From assembly GCA_903871735.1 (NCBI GenBank), contig CAIQHU010000109.1:1-40148 (forward strand): a stretch of DNA of 40,148 bases. The letters run 5' to 3'. This document shows, piece by piece, positions 1-10,146 of the stretch. Every line of letters starts with the position of its first letter. Position 1 is the stretch's first letter. This DNA comes from an uncultured beta proteobacterium (GTDB lineage: Bacteria; Pseudomonadota; Gammaproteobacteria; Burkholderiales; Burkholderiaceae). Position numbers and translations under genes: made by a program. The notes beneath the pieces are model-generated. The model ran no database searches and had not been told where the DNA came from. It saw only the letters and a list, made by a program, of their open reading frames with translations.

Positions 1-1
1 C

Positions 2-583
2 TCACTCCTCTTAATTGCAGCAAAAGCTGTCAAACTTGGCGTGAGCCGAGTTCATCTACTACCCCACAACCGAGATGGGGCTGTTCTAGAAGAACTTTTT
101 ACACATGATGGCGTAGGTACCATGATCGTAGCCTCTGATATTGAAAATCTGCGTGAGGCAACAATCGATGATGTTGGAGGGATTCTTCAAATCATCTCAC
201 CTCTTGAGGAAGAAGGTGTCCTTGCCCCAAGAGGACGATCCGTGATCGAACGAGATATTTCTACTTTCTCAGTGATCGAACATGATCACGTTATCTTCGG
301 TTGCGCAGCCCTCTTTCAATTTGCAGAAAATATCGGCGAACTGGCCTGCCTTGCTGTTGACCCGGATACCCAAGGCACGGGAGATGGCGAACGTCTCCTT
401 AAACGCGTCGAAGCTAGGGCTAAAGAACTTGGGCTCAAAAAACTATTCGTATTAACTACGAGAACTGAACACTGGTTTTTAAAACGCGGCTTTATTCGAT
501 CGCATGTCGATGAACTGCCCAAAGAAAGAAAATCTCATTATGATTGGGATCGAAAATCAATGGTACTCATCAAAACGCTTTAA
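2..583 (+). CDS. argA: N-acetylglutamate synthase, C-terminal part (5'-truncated by window)
   Basis: The reading frame is open from the window edge, so the start codon lies outside; the GTG at 41 is internal. What remains is the end of the amino-acid-kinase-like domain (a GVSRVHLL stretch followed by a TRDGVGTMI-like segment, here THDGVGTMI) and a complete GNAT acetyltransferase domain with the acetyl-CoA loop QGTGDG around window residue 127. This fused kinase-like/GNAT layout is typical of ArgA, which transfers acetyl from acetyl-CoA to glutamate in the first step of arginine synthesis and is usually feedback-inhibited by arginine through the kinase-like domain. The gene reads toward yggX 84 bp downstream. 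Identification is firm for the visible part; the N-terminal domain cannot be judged. Confidence 0.9.
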   Translation, partial: SLLLIAAKAVKLGVSRVHLLPHNRDGAVLEELFTHDGVGTMIVASDIENLREATIDDVGGILQIISPLEEEGVLAPRGRSVIERDISTFSVIEHDHVIFGCAALFQFAENIGELACLAVDPDTQGTGDGERLLKRVEARAKELGLKKLFVLTTRTEHWFLKRGFIRSHVDELPKERKSHYDWDRKSMVLIKTL

Positions 584-587
584 GTTT

Positions 588-593
588 TATAAT
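588..593 (+). promoter_or_regulatory. Possible -10 element for yggX
   Basis: A perfect TATAAT begins five bases after the argA stop codon and 75 bases before the yggX start. No recognisable -35 hexamer lies 16-18 bases upstream, so this is a weak promoter prediction; yggX could also be read through from argA. Confidence 0.25.
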
Positions 594-667
594 GCAATGG
601 GTTGTTCTAAAGCCTGAGTGCCAAGACAATAAATCTACCTCTTTCACGCAATTTTTGGAGTAAAACG

Positions 668-940
668 ATGACGCGAACTGTGCAATGTATTAAATTAAAT
701 AAAGAAGCTGAAGGCCTTGCCTTTGCTCCAGTACCTGGTGAACTAGGTAAAAAAATATGGCAACAGGTATCCAAAGAAGCTTGGGCAGATTGGCTTAAAC
801 ACCAAACAATGCTGATTAATGAGAATCGCCTTAATATGGCCGATGCGCGTGCCCGCCAATATCTTTTAAAACAAACTGAACAGTACTTTTTTGGGGACGG
901 AGCAGACGCCGCTACTGGATATGTGCCACCGCCAGCCTAA
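668..940 (+). CDS. yggX: Fe(2+)-trafficking / oxidative damage protection protein YggX
   Basis: This 90-residue protein matches the YggX family along its whole length. It has Cys7 in the VQCIKL start, a PGELGKKI segment, and the family signature [22 protein letters not shown] followed by an ARARQYL helix. YggX is a small cytoplasmic protein linked in enterobacteria to iron handling and protection of Fe-S clusters from oxidation; the exact biochemistry is debated. A GGAG ribosome binding site sits eight bases before the ATG. It follows argA in the same direction and faces rpiA, which converges from the other strand 64 bp away. Confidence 0.93.
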   Translation: MTRTVQCIKLNKEAEGLAFAPVPGELGKKIWQQVSKEAWADWLKHQTMLINENRLNMADARARQYLLKQTEQYFFGDGADAATGYVPPPA

Positions 941-1004
941 AATTGAAGGTGATTTTGAGAGTGCATGAATACAAGCTCCACACCAATCCAAGCTGCAGAC
1001 CAGA

Positions 1005-1697
1005 CTAAAAGGTCAGACGCCGAACTTGATTATCGCCAGAAATCAGCAACACATCAGCACCATGTTGCGCAAAAATGCCATTACAAATGATTCCAGGTAT
1101 CTGATTGAGCTCGGCCTCAAGCGCTGCAGGGTCCGTAATTTGCAACCCACGAACATCTAAAATCCAACCAGCATTATCAGTCACGAAAGGCTGATCGATT
1201 TGCTGAGCAGCCAGCCGTAAAGTGACTTGGCCTCCTAGCTGCTCGAGAAATCGTGTAATCTGCGCTCTAGCCATCGGTATGATTTCAATCGGTAATGGAA
1301 ATTGACCTAAAACATCGACCAACTTACTCGCATCACAAATACAAATAAATCGCTGCGCTAGAGCTGCAACAATTTTTTCACGCGTTAAGGCGCCGCCGCC
1401 GCCCTTAATCATCTGACCGAAAGGATTAATCTCGTCTGCACCATCAACATAAATAGGTAAACCCGCAACAGCATTCGCCTCAATAACCTCAAAGCCGTGA
1501 GACCTTAACCGCAGACTAGTCGCCTCAGAGCTAGATACCACCCCAGAAAAACGAGAACTGTGCTCAGCCAAGGCGTCAATTAAAAAATTGACCGTAGAAC
1601 CAGTCCCCATACCGATTAAATCGGAGGTCCGAGTAGTTTGTAAAATCTCTTCTACGGCTGACTTGGCAACTAAGGCTTTGAGTTCATCTTGGGTCAT
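1005..1697 (-). CDS. rpiA: Ribose-5-phosphate isomerase A
   Basis: RpiA interconverts ribose 5-phosphate and ribulose 5-phosphate in the non-oxidative pentose phosphate pathway. The 230-residue protein has the phosphate-binding GTGST loop at 31-35, the SSSEAT loop at 55-60, the catalytic DGADE loop (Asp85, Asp88) and the KGGGGALTREK loop with Lys98 and the presumed general base Glu107, so all active-site elements are intact. Length is normal for the family. It is transcribed divergently from tal, another enzyme of the same pathway branch, with 73 bp between the two starts. Confidence 0.95.
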   Translation of the reverse strand: MTQDELKALVAKSAVEEILQTTRTSDLIGMGTGSTVNFLIDALAEHSSRFSGVVSSSEATSLRLRSHGFEVIEANAVAGLPIYVDGADEINPFGQMIKGGGGALTREKIVAALAQRFICICDASKLVDVLGQFPLPIEIIPMARAQITRFLEQLGGQVTLRLAAQQIDQPFVTDNAGWILDVRGLQITDPAALEAELNQIPGIICNGIFAQHGADVLLISGDNQVRRLTF

Positions 1698-1770
1698 TGT
1701 ATGCTTTCACATGCTGGATACCCTATTCTAACTCCCCACATCTGAATCCCCAAAACCAAGCTAAAATAAA

Positions 1771-2721
1771 ATGATGAACCTCTTAGATCAATTAAAACAA
1801 GTAACGACTGTCGTGGCTGATACCGGTGATTTTGAGCGGATGCGTCAATACACGCCACAAGATGCCACAACCAATCCAACCCTGATTCTTAAAGCTTCTA
1901 AATTACCTAATTATGCACATCTCATCGAAAAAACGAAAATTGCTTATCGTGAGCAATCACTAGATGAAGTAATGGACCAATTACTGGTCGCCTTTGGTAT
2001 CGAAATATTGCAAATTGTGCCAGGAAGAGTCTCTACCGAAATAGACGCTAGATTGTCGTTTGATACCGCAGCATCCGTTGCTCGTGCTCAAAAAATAATT
2101 GCAATCTATGCAGAACACCATATTCCAAAGAGTCGTATTTTAATCAAGATTGCAGCTACTTGGGAGGGTATTCAGGCAGCAAAGATATTAGAGCAAGAGG
2201 GCATACACTGTAATTTAACGCTCGTATTTAACCTCATGCAAGCCGTTGCCTGCGCACAAGCAAAAGTACAATTAATCTCTCCATTTATCGGACGAATCAC
2301 TGACTGGTATAAACGAAATTCTGGTAATGCTTGGGATGAGTTAGCGATGAGTGGCGTCAATGACCCTGGCGTAAAATCCGTTCGACATATTTATAATTAT
2401 TTTAAAAACTTCCAAATTGATACTGAAATTATGGGCGCAAGTTTTCGAAATATCAACCAAATAAAATCCCTAGCCGGTTGCGATCTCCTCACTATTAGCC
2501 CTGAATTACTTGAGGAACTAAAAAATACGAGTGACAATTTACACGTTGAACTGTCCCCAGCTAAGGCCGTCAAAGAGACTATCCAAGCAATTACCTGTGA
2601 TGCCGAGAGTTTTAATTTGGCTATGCAATCGGATCCCATGGCGCGCGAAAAATTAGCCGAAGGTATTAACCAGTTTAGTAAAGATATTGATCAACTGCTT
2701 GAATTGCTAAAAACCACATAA
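1771..2721 (+). CDS. tal: Transaldolase
   Basis: Transaldolase moves a dihydroxyacetone unit between sugar phosphates in the non-oxidative pentose phosphate pathway. The 316-residue product matches the TalB-type family: N-terminal LDQLKQVTTVVADTGDF, the DATTNPTLIL strand at 31-40, the Schiff-base lysine in RILIKIAATWEG (Lys126), the NLTLVFN strand, and the SPFIGRITDWYK segment. The start is an ATGATG pair and either Met may be used; no clear ribosome binding site precedes it. It is divergent to rpiA, so a shared control region of 73 bp could coordinate the two, although no operator is evident. Confidence 0.95.
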   Translation: MMNLLDQLKQVTTVVADTGDFERMRQYTPQDATTNPTLILKASKLPNYAHLIEKTKIAYREQSLDEVMDQLLVAFGIEILQIVPGRVSTEIDARLSFDTAASVARAQKIIAIYAEHHIPKSRILIKIAATWEGIQAAKILEQEGIHCNLTLVFNLMQAVACAQAKVQLISPFIGRITDWYKRNSGNAWDELAMSGVNDPGVKSVRHIYNYFKNFQIDTEIMGASFRNINQIKSLAGCDLLTISPELLEELKNTSDNLHVELSPAKAVKETIQAITCDAESFNLAMQSDPMAREKLAEGINQFSKDIDQLLELLKTT

Positions 2722-2756
2722 AAAATTATTCTGCTGCAATCACATTCTTTGAATGA

Positions 2757-3524
2757 CTATTTCTGTTGAACCGGTAACATACCCAAAGCAATACGCTGTC
2801 GTGCAACTTCATACAAACAAACACCACTCGCCACCGAAACATTCAGACTCTCAACTCCACCGTGCATCGGTATGCTAACTAATTCATCACATGTCTCTTT
2901 GGTTAAACGCCTCATCCCTTCACCCTCGGCACCCATCACTATGGCAATGGGAACAGTTAAATCGATGTCGTAAATTGTTTTTTGGGCATCCTCGGTAGTT
3001 CCAACGACCCAAACGCCCGCATCTTGTAACTCCCGTATCGCACGTGCCAAGTTAGTTACAGCTACAAAAGGCATCGTCTCAGCTGCTCCACTGGCAACCT
3101 TACTCACCGTAGTATTTAACTGTGCAGACCGATCCTTAGGAACAATAATTGCGTGCGCGCCAGCACCGTCAGCCACTCGAAGACACGCTCCTAAATTATG
3201 CGGGTCTGTCACGCCATCTAAAATCAAGAGTAAGGGCGGAATTTTCCCTAAACTATCTAAGAGTTCTGGAATTGTCCTGGCTATGGCAGCAGGTTCAGCA
3301 AAGGCTAGAACACCTTGGTGACGATCGTGCCCAGCAAGCTGGCGCAAGCGCGCTGAATCGGCTTGATGCAAACGACGACCTAAAACAGACTGCGCAGATT
3401 CAATAAAATCCTTCATTCGACGATCGCGCCTCGAAAAATCATAATACACTGTCGTTAAACTATCAGGCGCCTGACGAATCCGAGCAATGACTGCATGAAA
3501 TCCAACGAGTATTTGCTGCCCCAT
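2757..3524 (-). CDS. rlmB: 23S rRNA (guanosine-2251-2'-O)-methyltransferase
   Basis: This is a SpoU/TrmH (SPOUT) methyltransferase of 255 residues. An N-terminal substrate-binding domain is followed by the knotted catalytic domain with motif 1 (NLGACLRVADG, Arg116), motif 2 (MGAEGEGMRRL, 197-207) and motif 3 (ESLNVSVA, 225-232). RlmB methylates the ribose of G2251 in the 23S rRNA P-loop. Its ATG overlaps the rnr stop codon by one base (TAATG), so the two genes are translationally coupled. The rnr-rlmB pair is a known arrangement in proteobacteria, which supports RlmB over the paralogous tRNA methyltransferase TrmH. Confidence 0.93.
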   Translation of the reverse strand: MGQQILVGFHAVIARIRQAPDSLTTVYYDFSRRDRRMKDFIESAQSVLGRRLHQADSARLRQLAGHDRHQGVLAFAEPAAIARTIPELLDSLGKIPPLLLILDGVTDPHNLGACLRVADGAGAHAIIVPKDRSAQLNTTVSKVASGAAETMPFVAVTNLARAIRELQDAGVWVVGTTEDAQKTIYDIDLTVPIAIVMGAEGEGMRRLTKETCDELVSIPMHGGVESLNVSVASGVCLYEVARQRIALGMLPVQQK

Positions 3525-5878
3525 TAACGCCGACTCCGCGATTTCTTACTACCAACAAGCGCTACCGGCTTATCACTCACACCCTTGGCGTTACTCTTTC
3601 TTTTAGGCTTATTACCCGCTTTTGCAGCTACGGTTTTTTTTGAACTCGATGAGCGACCAAGCTGTGGTGCTTTTTCGGGTGGCCTTGTATGCTTAGAAGC
3701 AGCTTTTTTATTAGGCTTACCTAAATCATCCATCGTTTCAGGTGAAGTAAACCGACCTCGATCTTGACTATTTTTTACCAAACTAAATTCGATCTTACGC
3801 GCATCTAAATCAACCCGACTGACTAAGACATGTACCCGATCACCTAAGCGATATCGGATACCTGTTCGCTCACCTCGTAACTCTTGCCGAGTTTCGTCAT
3901 ACTGATAATAATCTCCTCCTAATTCAGATATATGAATCAGACCCTCAACATATAAAGTTTCCAACTGAATAAACAGCCCAAAAGTGGTCGCACCAGTAAT
4001 CGTCCCTGCAAACTCTTGCCCTAGACGATCACGCATGAAATAACATTTGAGCCAAGTCTCCACATCGCGCGAGGCTTCATCAGCCCTTCGCTCATTTGCC
4101 GAACTATGTACCCCAAGCTGTGCCCAAGTTGCAGTTACCATACCGTCACTAACCGATTTCTTTGCACTACTTTTTGGGGTAAGCCTATTACTATCAGTTT
4201 GCTCACCAGCAATCTGCTTTTTTACTAACGCCGCATTTACCCTTCCAGGTCCATTTTTTGGCATGGCTAAATTCAGTGGCACATCTTTCGGAATCGCTGG
4301 CTTATAAACACTTTTTGATAAAAGGGCCTTAATTGTCCTGTGCACTAATAAGTCTGGGTAACGCCGAATTGGGCTAGTAAAGTGCGCATAAGCTGGATAA
4401 GATAAACCAAAATGACCCAAATTCTCGGGCTGATAGACCGCTTGCTGCATCGAACGTAGAATCACCGTTTGTAACATCGCCGCGTCTGGTCTGGCCTTAA
4501 TGCTTTGTATCAGGCGCGCATAATCGATCGGGTGTGGTTTAGTCCCACCTTCCAAACTGAGGCCAACTGAGCGTAAAACCTCTCTTAAGGCATTGACCTT
4601 CTCGATGGTTGGCTCACCATGTACCCTAAATAAACTAGTATGATTTTTCAGGCCAATCAAGTTCGCAGCGCAAACATTGGCAACTAACATGCATTCTTCA
4701 ATTAGACGGTGTGCATCGTTTCGGATTCGAGGCTCAATACGCTCAATTTTACCGAACTCATTACTAATAATCTGGGTCTCCGTAGTATCAAAATCGATCG
4801 CTCCACGCTTCTCCCGAGAATTCTTTAAAATCCCAAAGAGTTTGTATAAATTAGTTAAGAGTCCTCGCTGCTTGGCATATTTAGCTGCTTCAGGCCCATT
4901 TGAATTACTCAATATTTCCCATACAATATTGTAGGTAAAACGCTGTGCAGAGTGCATGACAGCTGGATAAAATTGATATGCTTGGACTATCCCCTTGCTA
5001 TCAATCACCGCGTCACAAACCATACACAACCGATCAACATTGGGCTTTAATGAACACAAGCCATTAGAAATTTTCTCGGGTAACATCGGAATGACCCGTC
5101 TTGGAAAATATACCGAGGTTCCTCGCCGCATCGCATCTGAGTCTAAAGGGTGGCCAGGTCGAACATAATGCGCAACGTCCGCTATCGCAACTAATAAGCG
5201 CCAGGCTTTATGACCATCAAAGGTTGTAGGCTCACAATAGACAGCGTCATCAAAGTCTCTGGCATCCTCACCGTCAATGGTTACTAGTGGAATGTCCCGC
5301 AAATCTACACGTCCTTCTAAGTCCTCTTCACACACTTCATCGGCAAGAGCTGCAGCCTCTTTGATAGTGGCAGGTGAAAACTCGTGGGGCACACCATATT
5401 TTCGGACCGCAATCTCGATCTCCATGCCAGGATCATCAATTTCTCCCAAAATCTCAACGACCCGCCCAACGGCTTGACGATAACTATCTGGATAATCAAC
5501 AATCTCAACACTAACAACCTGACCTAACTTGGCATTTAAATGTGCTTTTGGAGGTATCAGAATATCGTGCGAGATTCGCTTATCCTCTGGGGCGACAATT
5601 AATACCCCATTTTCATTGAGTAATCTACCAATAACCTGTCGATTGGCCCGCTCAATGACTTCAGTAATTTGTCCCTCGGGTCGTCCGCGGCGATCAGTGC
5701 CTAAAACTTTGACTAAGACTCGATCACCATGCATCACACGCGTCATCTCGCGCTCAGATAAGAAAATATCTAATTGACCATCGTCAGGAATTACAAAACC
5801 AAAACCATCTCGATGACCCTGCACAGTTCCAAGGCGATCTTCTTTTTTTTCTTTTAGGGGATTACTAGGTTTTATCAT
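3524..5878 (-). CDS. rnr: Ribonuclease R (short N-terminus)
   Basis: RNase R is a processive 3'-5' exoribonuclease that degrades structured RNA. The 784-residue protein has cold-shock domains (from about residue 16), the RNB catalytic domain with the metal-binding aspartates Asp202, Asp208, Asp210 and Asp211 in DGEDARDFDD, an S1 domain (about 645-725), and a very basic Lys/Arg/Ser tail. A low-complexity insertion of about 70 residues precedes the RDRLGQEF segment of the S1 domain. The catalytic aspartates are about 70 positions earlier than in the E. coli enzyme because the N-terminal helix-turn-helix is absent. An in-frame TAA five codons before the ATG rules out a longer start. It is divergent from the PIN gene. 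Confidence 0.95.
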   Translation of the reverse strand: MIKPSNPLKEKKEDRLGTVQGHRDGFGFVIPDDGQLDIFLSEREMTRVMHGDRVLVKVLGTDRRGRPEGQITEVIERANRQVIGRLLNENGVLIVAPEDKRISHDILIPPKAHLNAKLGQVVSVEIVDYPDSYRQAVGRVVEILGEIDDPGMEIEIAVRKYGVPHEFSPATIKEAAALADEVCEEDLEGRVDLRDIPLVTIDGEDARDFDDAVYCEPTTFDGHKAWRLLVAIADVAHYVRPGHPLDSDAMRRGTSVYFPRRVIPMLPEKISNGLCSLKPNVDRLCMVCDAVIDSKGIVQAYQFYPAVMHSAQRFTYNIVWEILSNSNGPEAAKYAKQRGLLTNLYKLFGILKNSREKRGAIDFDTTETQIISNEFGKIERIEPRIRNDAHRLIEECMLVANVCAANLIGLKNHTSLFRVHGEPTIEKVNALREVLRSVGLSLEGGTKPHPIDYARLIQSIKARPDAAMLQTVILRSMQQAVYQPENLGHFGLSYPAYAHFTSPIRRYPDLLVHRTIKALLSKSVYKPAIPKDVPLNLAMPKNGPGRVNAALVKKQIAGEQTDSNRLTPKSSAKKSVSDGMVTATWAQLGVHSSANERRADEASRDVETWLKCYFMRDRLGQEFAGTITGATTFGLFIQLETLYVEGLIHISELGGDYYQYDETRQELRGERTGIRYRLGDRVHVLVSRVDLDARKIEFSLVKNSQDRGRFTSPETMDDLGKPNKKAASKHTRPPEKAPQLGRSSSSKKTVAAKAGNKPKRKSNAKGVSDKPVALVGSKKSRSRR

Positions 5879-5900
5879 GTATGCAGTAGTAGATTAATTG

Positions 5901-5913
5901 ATGAATAATTCAT
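5901..5913. repeat. 13-bp palindrome in the rnr/PIN divergent promoter region
   Basis: ATGAATAATTCAT is a perfect inverted repeat around a central A. It lies in the 70-bp gap between the divergent starts of rnr and the PIN-domain gene and is flanked by two ATTGAT hexamers. Its position would suit an operator for either gene, but there is no DNA-binding partner gene nearby and short AT palindromes occur by chance. Confidence 0.4.
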
Positions 5914-5948
5914 TGATATGCTAATTTAACTCATTTAATACGAAATTC

Positions 5949-6356
5949 ATGAATCCACGTGTCGTACTTGATACAAATATCCTCTTGGATTTGCTCTACT
6001 TTAAAGATCAACGAGTAACAGATCTTCAATATGCCTTGCAAAATAAAACTCTCGATTTTTGGGTAAGTCCGCCCATACTCGCTGAATATCACTCAGTCCT
6101 TTTGCGTCCTCAATTTCAATTAAGCCCAGAACATGTCCATGAAATAATTCATCAAATACAGCAGGCCTTTTATTTGCAAGAAAGTTATATTCCAACCTCC
6201 ACTATACGTTGCTCAGATCCAGATGATCAAATGTTTATTGATTTAGCCATCATCAAGGCTCCTTGTCGACTAGTCAGTAAGGATAAACAAGTTTTATTAC
6301 TTAACAAGAAATTACTGACCCAGGCAGTTTCGGTAGATAATGGCAGCCAAAAGTAA
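5949..6356 (+). CDS. PIN-domain protein, putative toxin-like RNase without antitoxin
   Basis: The 135-residue protein has the fold signature of the PIN family: DTNILLDLL (Asp8) at the N-terminus, Glu46 in ILAEY, Asp93 in the PDDQMFIDLA segment and Asp112 in LVSKDK. These four acidic residues would form the Mg2+ site of a ribonuclease, so the active site looks complete. It resembles the family often annotated as 'putative toxin-antitoxin toxin component, PIN family'. No small antitoxin ORF is visible within the flanking gaps, and the upstream neighbour is the divergent rnr. It may be a solitary RNase with a housekeeping role rather than a toxin. The target RNA is unknown. Confidence 0.8.
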   Translation: MNPRVVLDTNILLDLLYFKDQRVTDLQYALQNKTLDFWVSPPILAEYHSVLLRPQFQLSPEHVHEIIHQIQQAFYLQESYIPTSTIRCSDPDDQMFIDLAIIKAPCRLVSKDKQVLLLNKKLLTQAVSVDNGSQK

Positions 6357-6433
6357 CCTCAAATCACTATTTAAAAGCCTCATTCGATGAATACGTCGCC
6401 ATGCATAACCACAATTAGGTTTATATACTTACT

Positions 6434-6459
6434 ATAAATACTCGTTATAGATACTCGTT
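6434..6459. repeat. Tandem 13-bp repeat, two copies
   Basis: ATAAATACTCGTT is followed directly by ATAGATACTCGTT, one mismatch in 13. It lies just downstream of the enoyl-CoA hydratase stop codon in the 110-bp convergent gap with the PIN gene. No function is apparent. Confidence 0.5.
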
Positions 6460-6466
6460 ATTCAGA

Positions 6467-7243
6467 CTAACGATTCTTAAACGTAGGCTTACGCTTTTCT
6501 ACAAATGCGGCCATACCCTCTTTCTGATCCTCTGTAGCAAAACTGGAGTGAAAAAGGCGCCGCTCAAATCGAATACCCTCTTCTAATGAAACTTCAAACG
6601 ATCGGTTTACCGACTCTTTGGCCATCATTAAAATCGGACTTGATAATTCAGTCATCTTCTGAGCAACCCGTAAGGCCTCAGGCAATAATTCAGCAATCGG
6701 GAATACTCTACTCACTAAACCACACCGCTCTGCTTCTGCAGCCAACATCATGCGACCAGTTAAGACCATCTCCATCGCCTTTGACTTCCCAACAAATCTC
6801 GCTAAACGTTGCGTCCCACCTGCCCCGGGAATAGTCCCAATAGTAATTTCGGGTTGTCCAAATTTGGCATTTTCAGCGGCTAAAATAAAATCACACATCA
6901 TTGCTAACTCACACCCCCCACCTAAGGCAAAACCAGCAACAGCAGCAATCACCGGCTTTCTAAAAGTGGAGATGCGCTCCCATGTACTTGTTACAAAATC
7001 TGCTTGATAGACATCCATGTAACTCCAGTCTTTCATCGCCTTGATATCCGCACCCGCTGCAAAAGCCTTTTCGTTACCAGTAAGCACTACAGCACCCACT
7101 TCAGGATCCGTCTCAAAATCCTCTATTCGCTTTGCTAGTTGCAACATCAACTCTGGTGATAAGGCATTCATAGCCTCAGGACGATTGATTTGGAGAAGCC
7201 TTACACGTCCATGTTTCTCCATCAAGATTAAATTTTCTTGCAT
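6467..7243 (-). CDS. Enoyl-CoA hydratase/isomerase family protein
   Basis: This 258-residue crotonase-fold protein carries the oxyanion-hole segments (AGADIKAM at 63-70, FALGGGCELAMMCD at 105-118) and both catalytic glutamates, Glu112 and Glu132, spaced 20 apart as in classical enoyl-CoA hydratases. It would add water to trans-2-enoyl-CoA in fatty-acid or amino-acid/aromatic degradation; the physiological substrate cannot be read from sequence. The start chosen is the ATG at 7243, with an AGGAG ribosome binding site six bases upstream; the frame is open 16 codons further but that extension has no support. It stands alone, with no beta-oxidation neighbours. Confidence 0.9.
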   Translation of the reverse strand: MQENLILMEKHGRVRLLQINRPEAMNALSPELMLQLAKRIEDFETDPEVGAVVLTGNEKAFAAGADIKAMKDWSYMDVYQADFVTSTWERISTFRKPVIAAVAGFALGGGCELAMMCDFILAAENAKFGQPEITIGTIPGAGGTQRLARFVGKSKAMEMVLTGRMMLAAEAERCGLVSRVFPIAELLPEALRVAQKMTELSSPILMMAKESVNRSFEVSLEEGIRFERRLFHSSFATEDQKEGMAAFVEKRKPTFKNR

Positions 7244-7369
7244 AAACGCTCCTGGATTGATTTTTACTGCTTTACGAGTAACTTTTAACATATTACGAGT
7301 TAACTTACAAAATCATCCTCGAAGCCTAAGATCAGTTTTAGTGAATTCTTACTAAGGTCTTAATCTCAT

Positions 7370-7397
7370 ATTTATTCGGATAATTAACCGAATAAAT
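7370..7397. repeat. 10-bp inverted repeat downstream of the lipoprotein gene
   Basis: ATTTATTCGG and CCGAATAAAT form a perfect 10-bp stem with an 8-base AT loop, starting 15 bases past the stop codon of the small lipoprotein gene on the minus strand. It could mark the 3' end of the hfq-to-purA transcript. It lacks a U-tract in either direction, so it is not a canonical intrinsic terminator. Confidence 0.55.
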
Positions 7398-7412
7398 CCC
7401 ATAGCCGGATGT

Positions 7413-7583
7413 TTACTTCGAACTCGGGGTGACAACATCAACCACTGTGCCAACAGTACCGGTAACAATATCAACACCCGTACCAATCACCGAGCCGACC
7501 GCCCCAACAACCATTCCAGCAGCGCAAGCTGATAAAAGCCAAGCACAAACAAAATACAATAATGACTTTAAAAAAAATTTCAT
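7413..7583 (-). CDS. Small lipoprotein, 56 residues, Gly/Val-rich
   Basis: A complete short ORF runs from an ATG at 7583 to a TAA at 7413. The product begins MKFFLKSLLYFVCAWLLSAC: a Lys-containing start, a hydrophobic core and a perfect lipobox L-S-A-C with Cys20 as the lipidation site. The mature part of 37 residues is almost all Gly, Val, Ala, Thr and Asp, with a repeated pattern (GAVGSVIGTGVD, then TGTVGTVVDVV). It follows purA on the same strand by 18 bp and probably shares its transcript. Function is unknown. Similar tiny lipoproteins with alternating VVG/VVD runs are annotated in other proteobacteria, but I could not check homology. The lipobox makes a chance ORF unlikely. Confidence 0.75.
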   Translation of the reverse strand: MKFFLKSLLYFVCAWLLSACAAGMVVGAVGSVIGTGVDIVTGTVGTVVDVVTPSSK

Positions 7584-7601
7584 TTGCCACACTTCACTGG
7601 G

Positions 7602-10125
<2,524 letters not shown>

Positions 10126-10146
10126 GAATCCAAGCGCTTGTTCTAG

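Noticed and set aside
5949..6356. Complete toxin-antitoxin module
   Set aside because: Only the PIN protein is visible; the flanking 70-bp and 110-bp gaps hold no antitoxin-sized frame.
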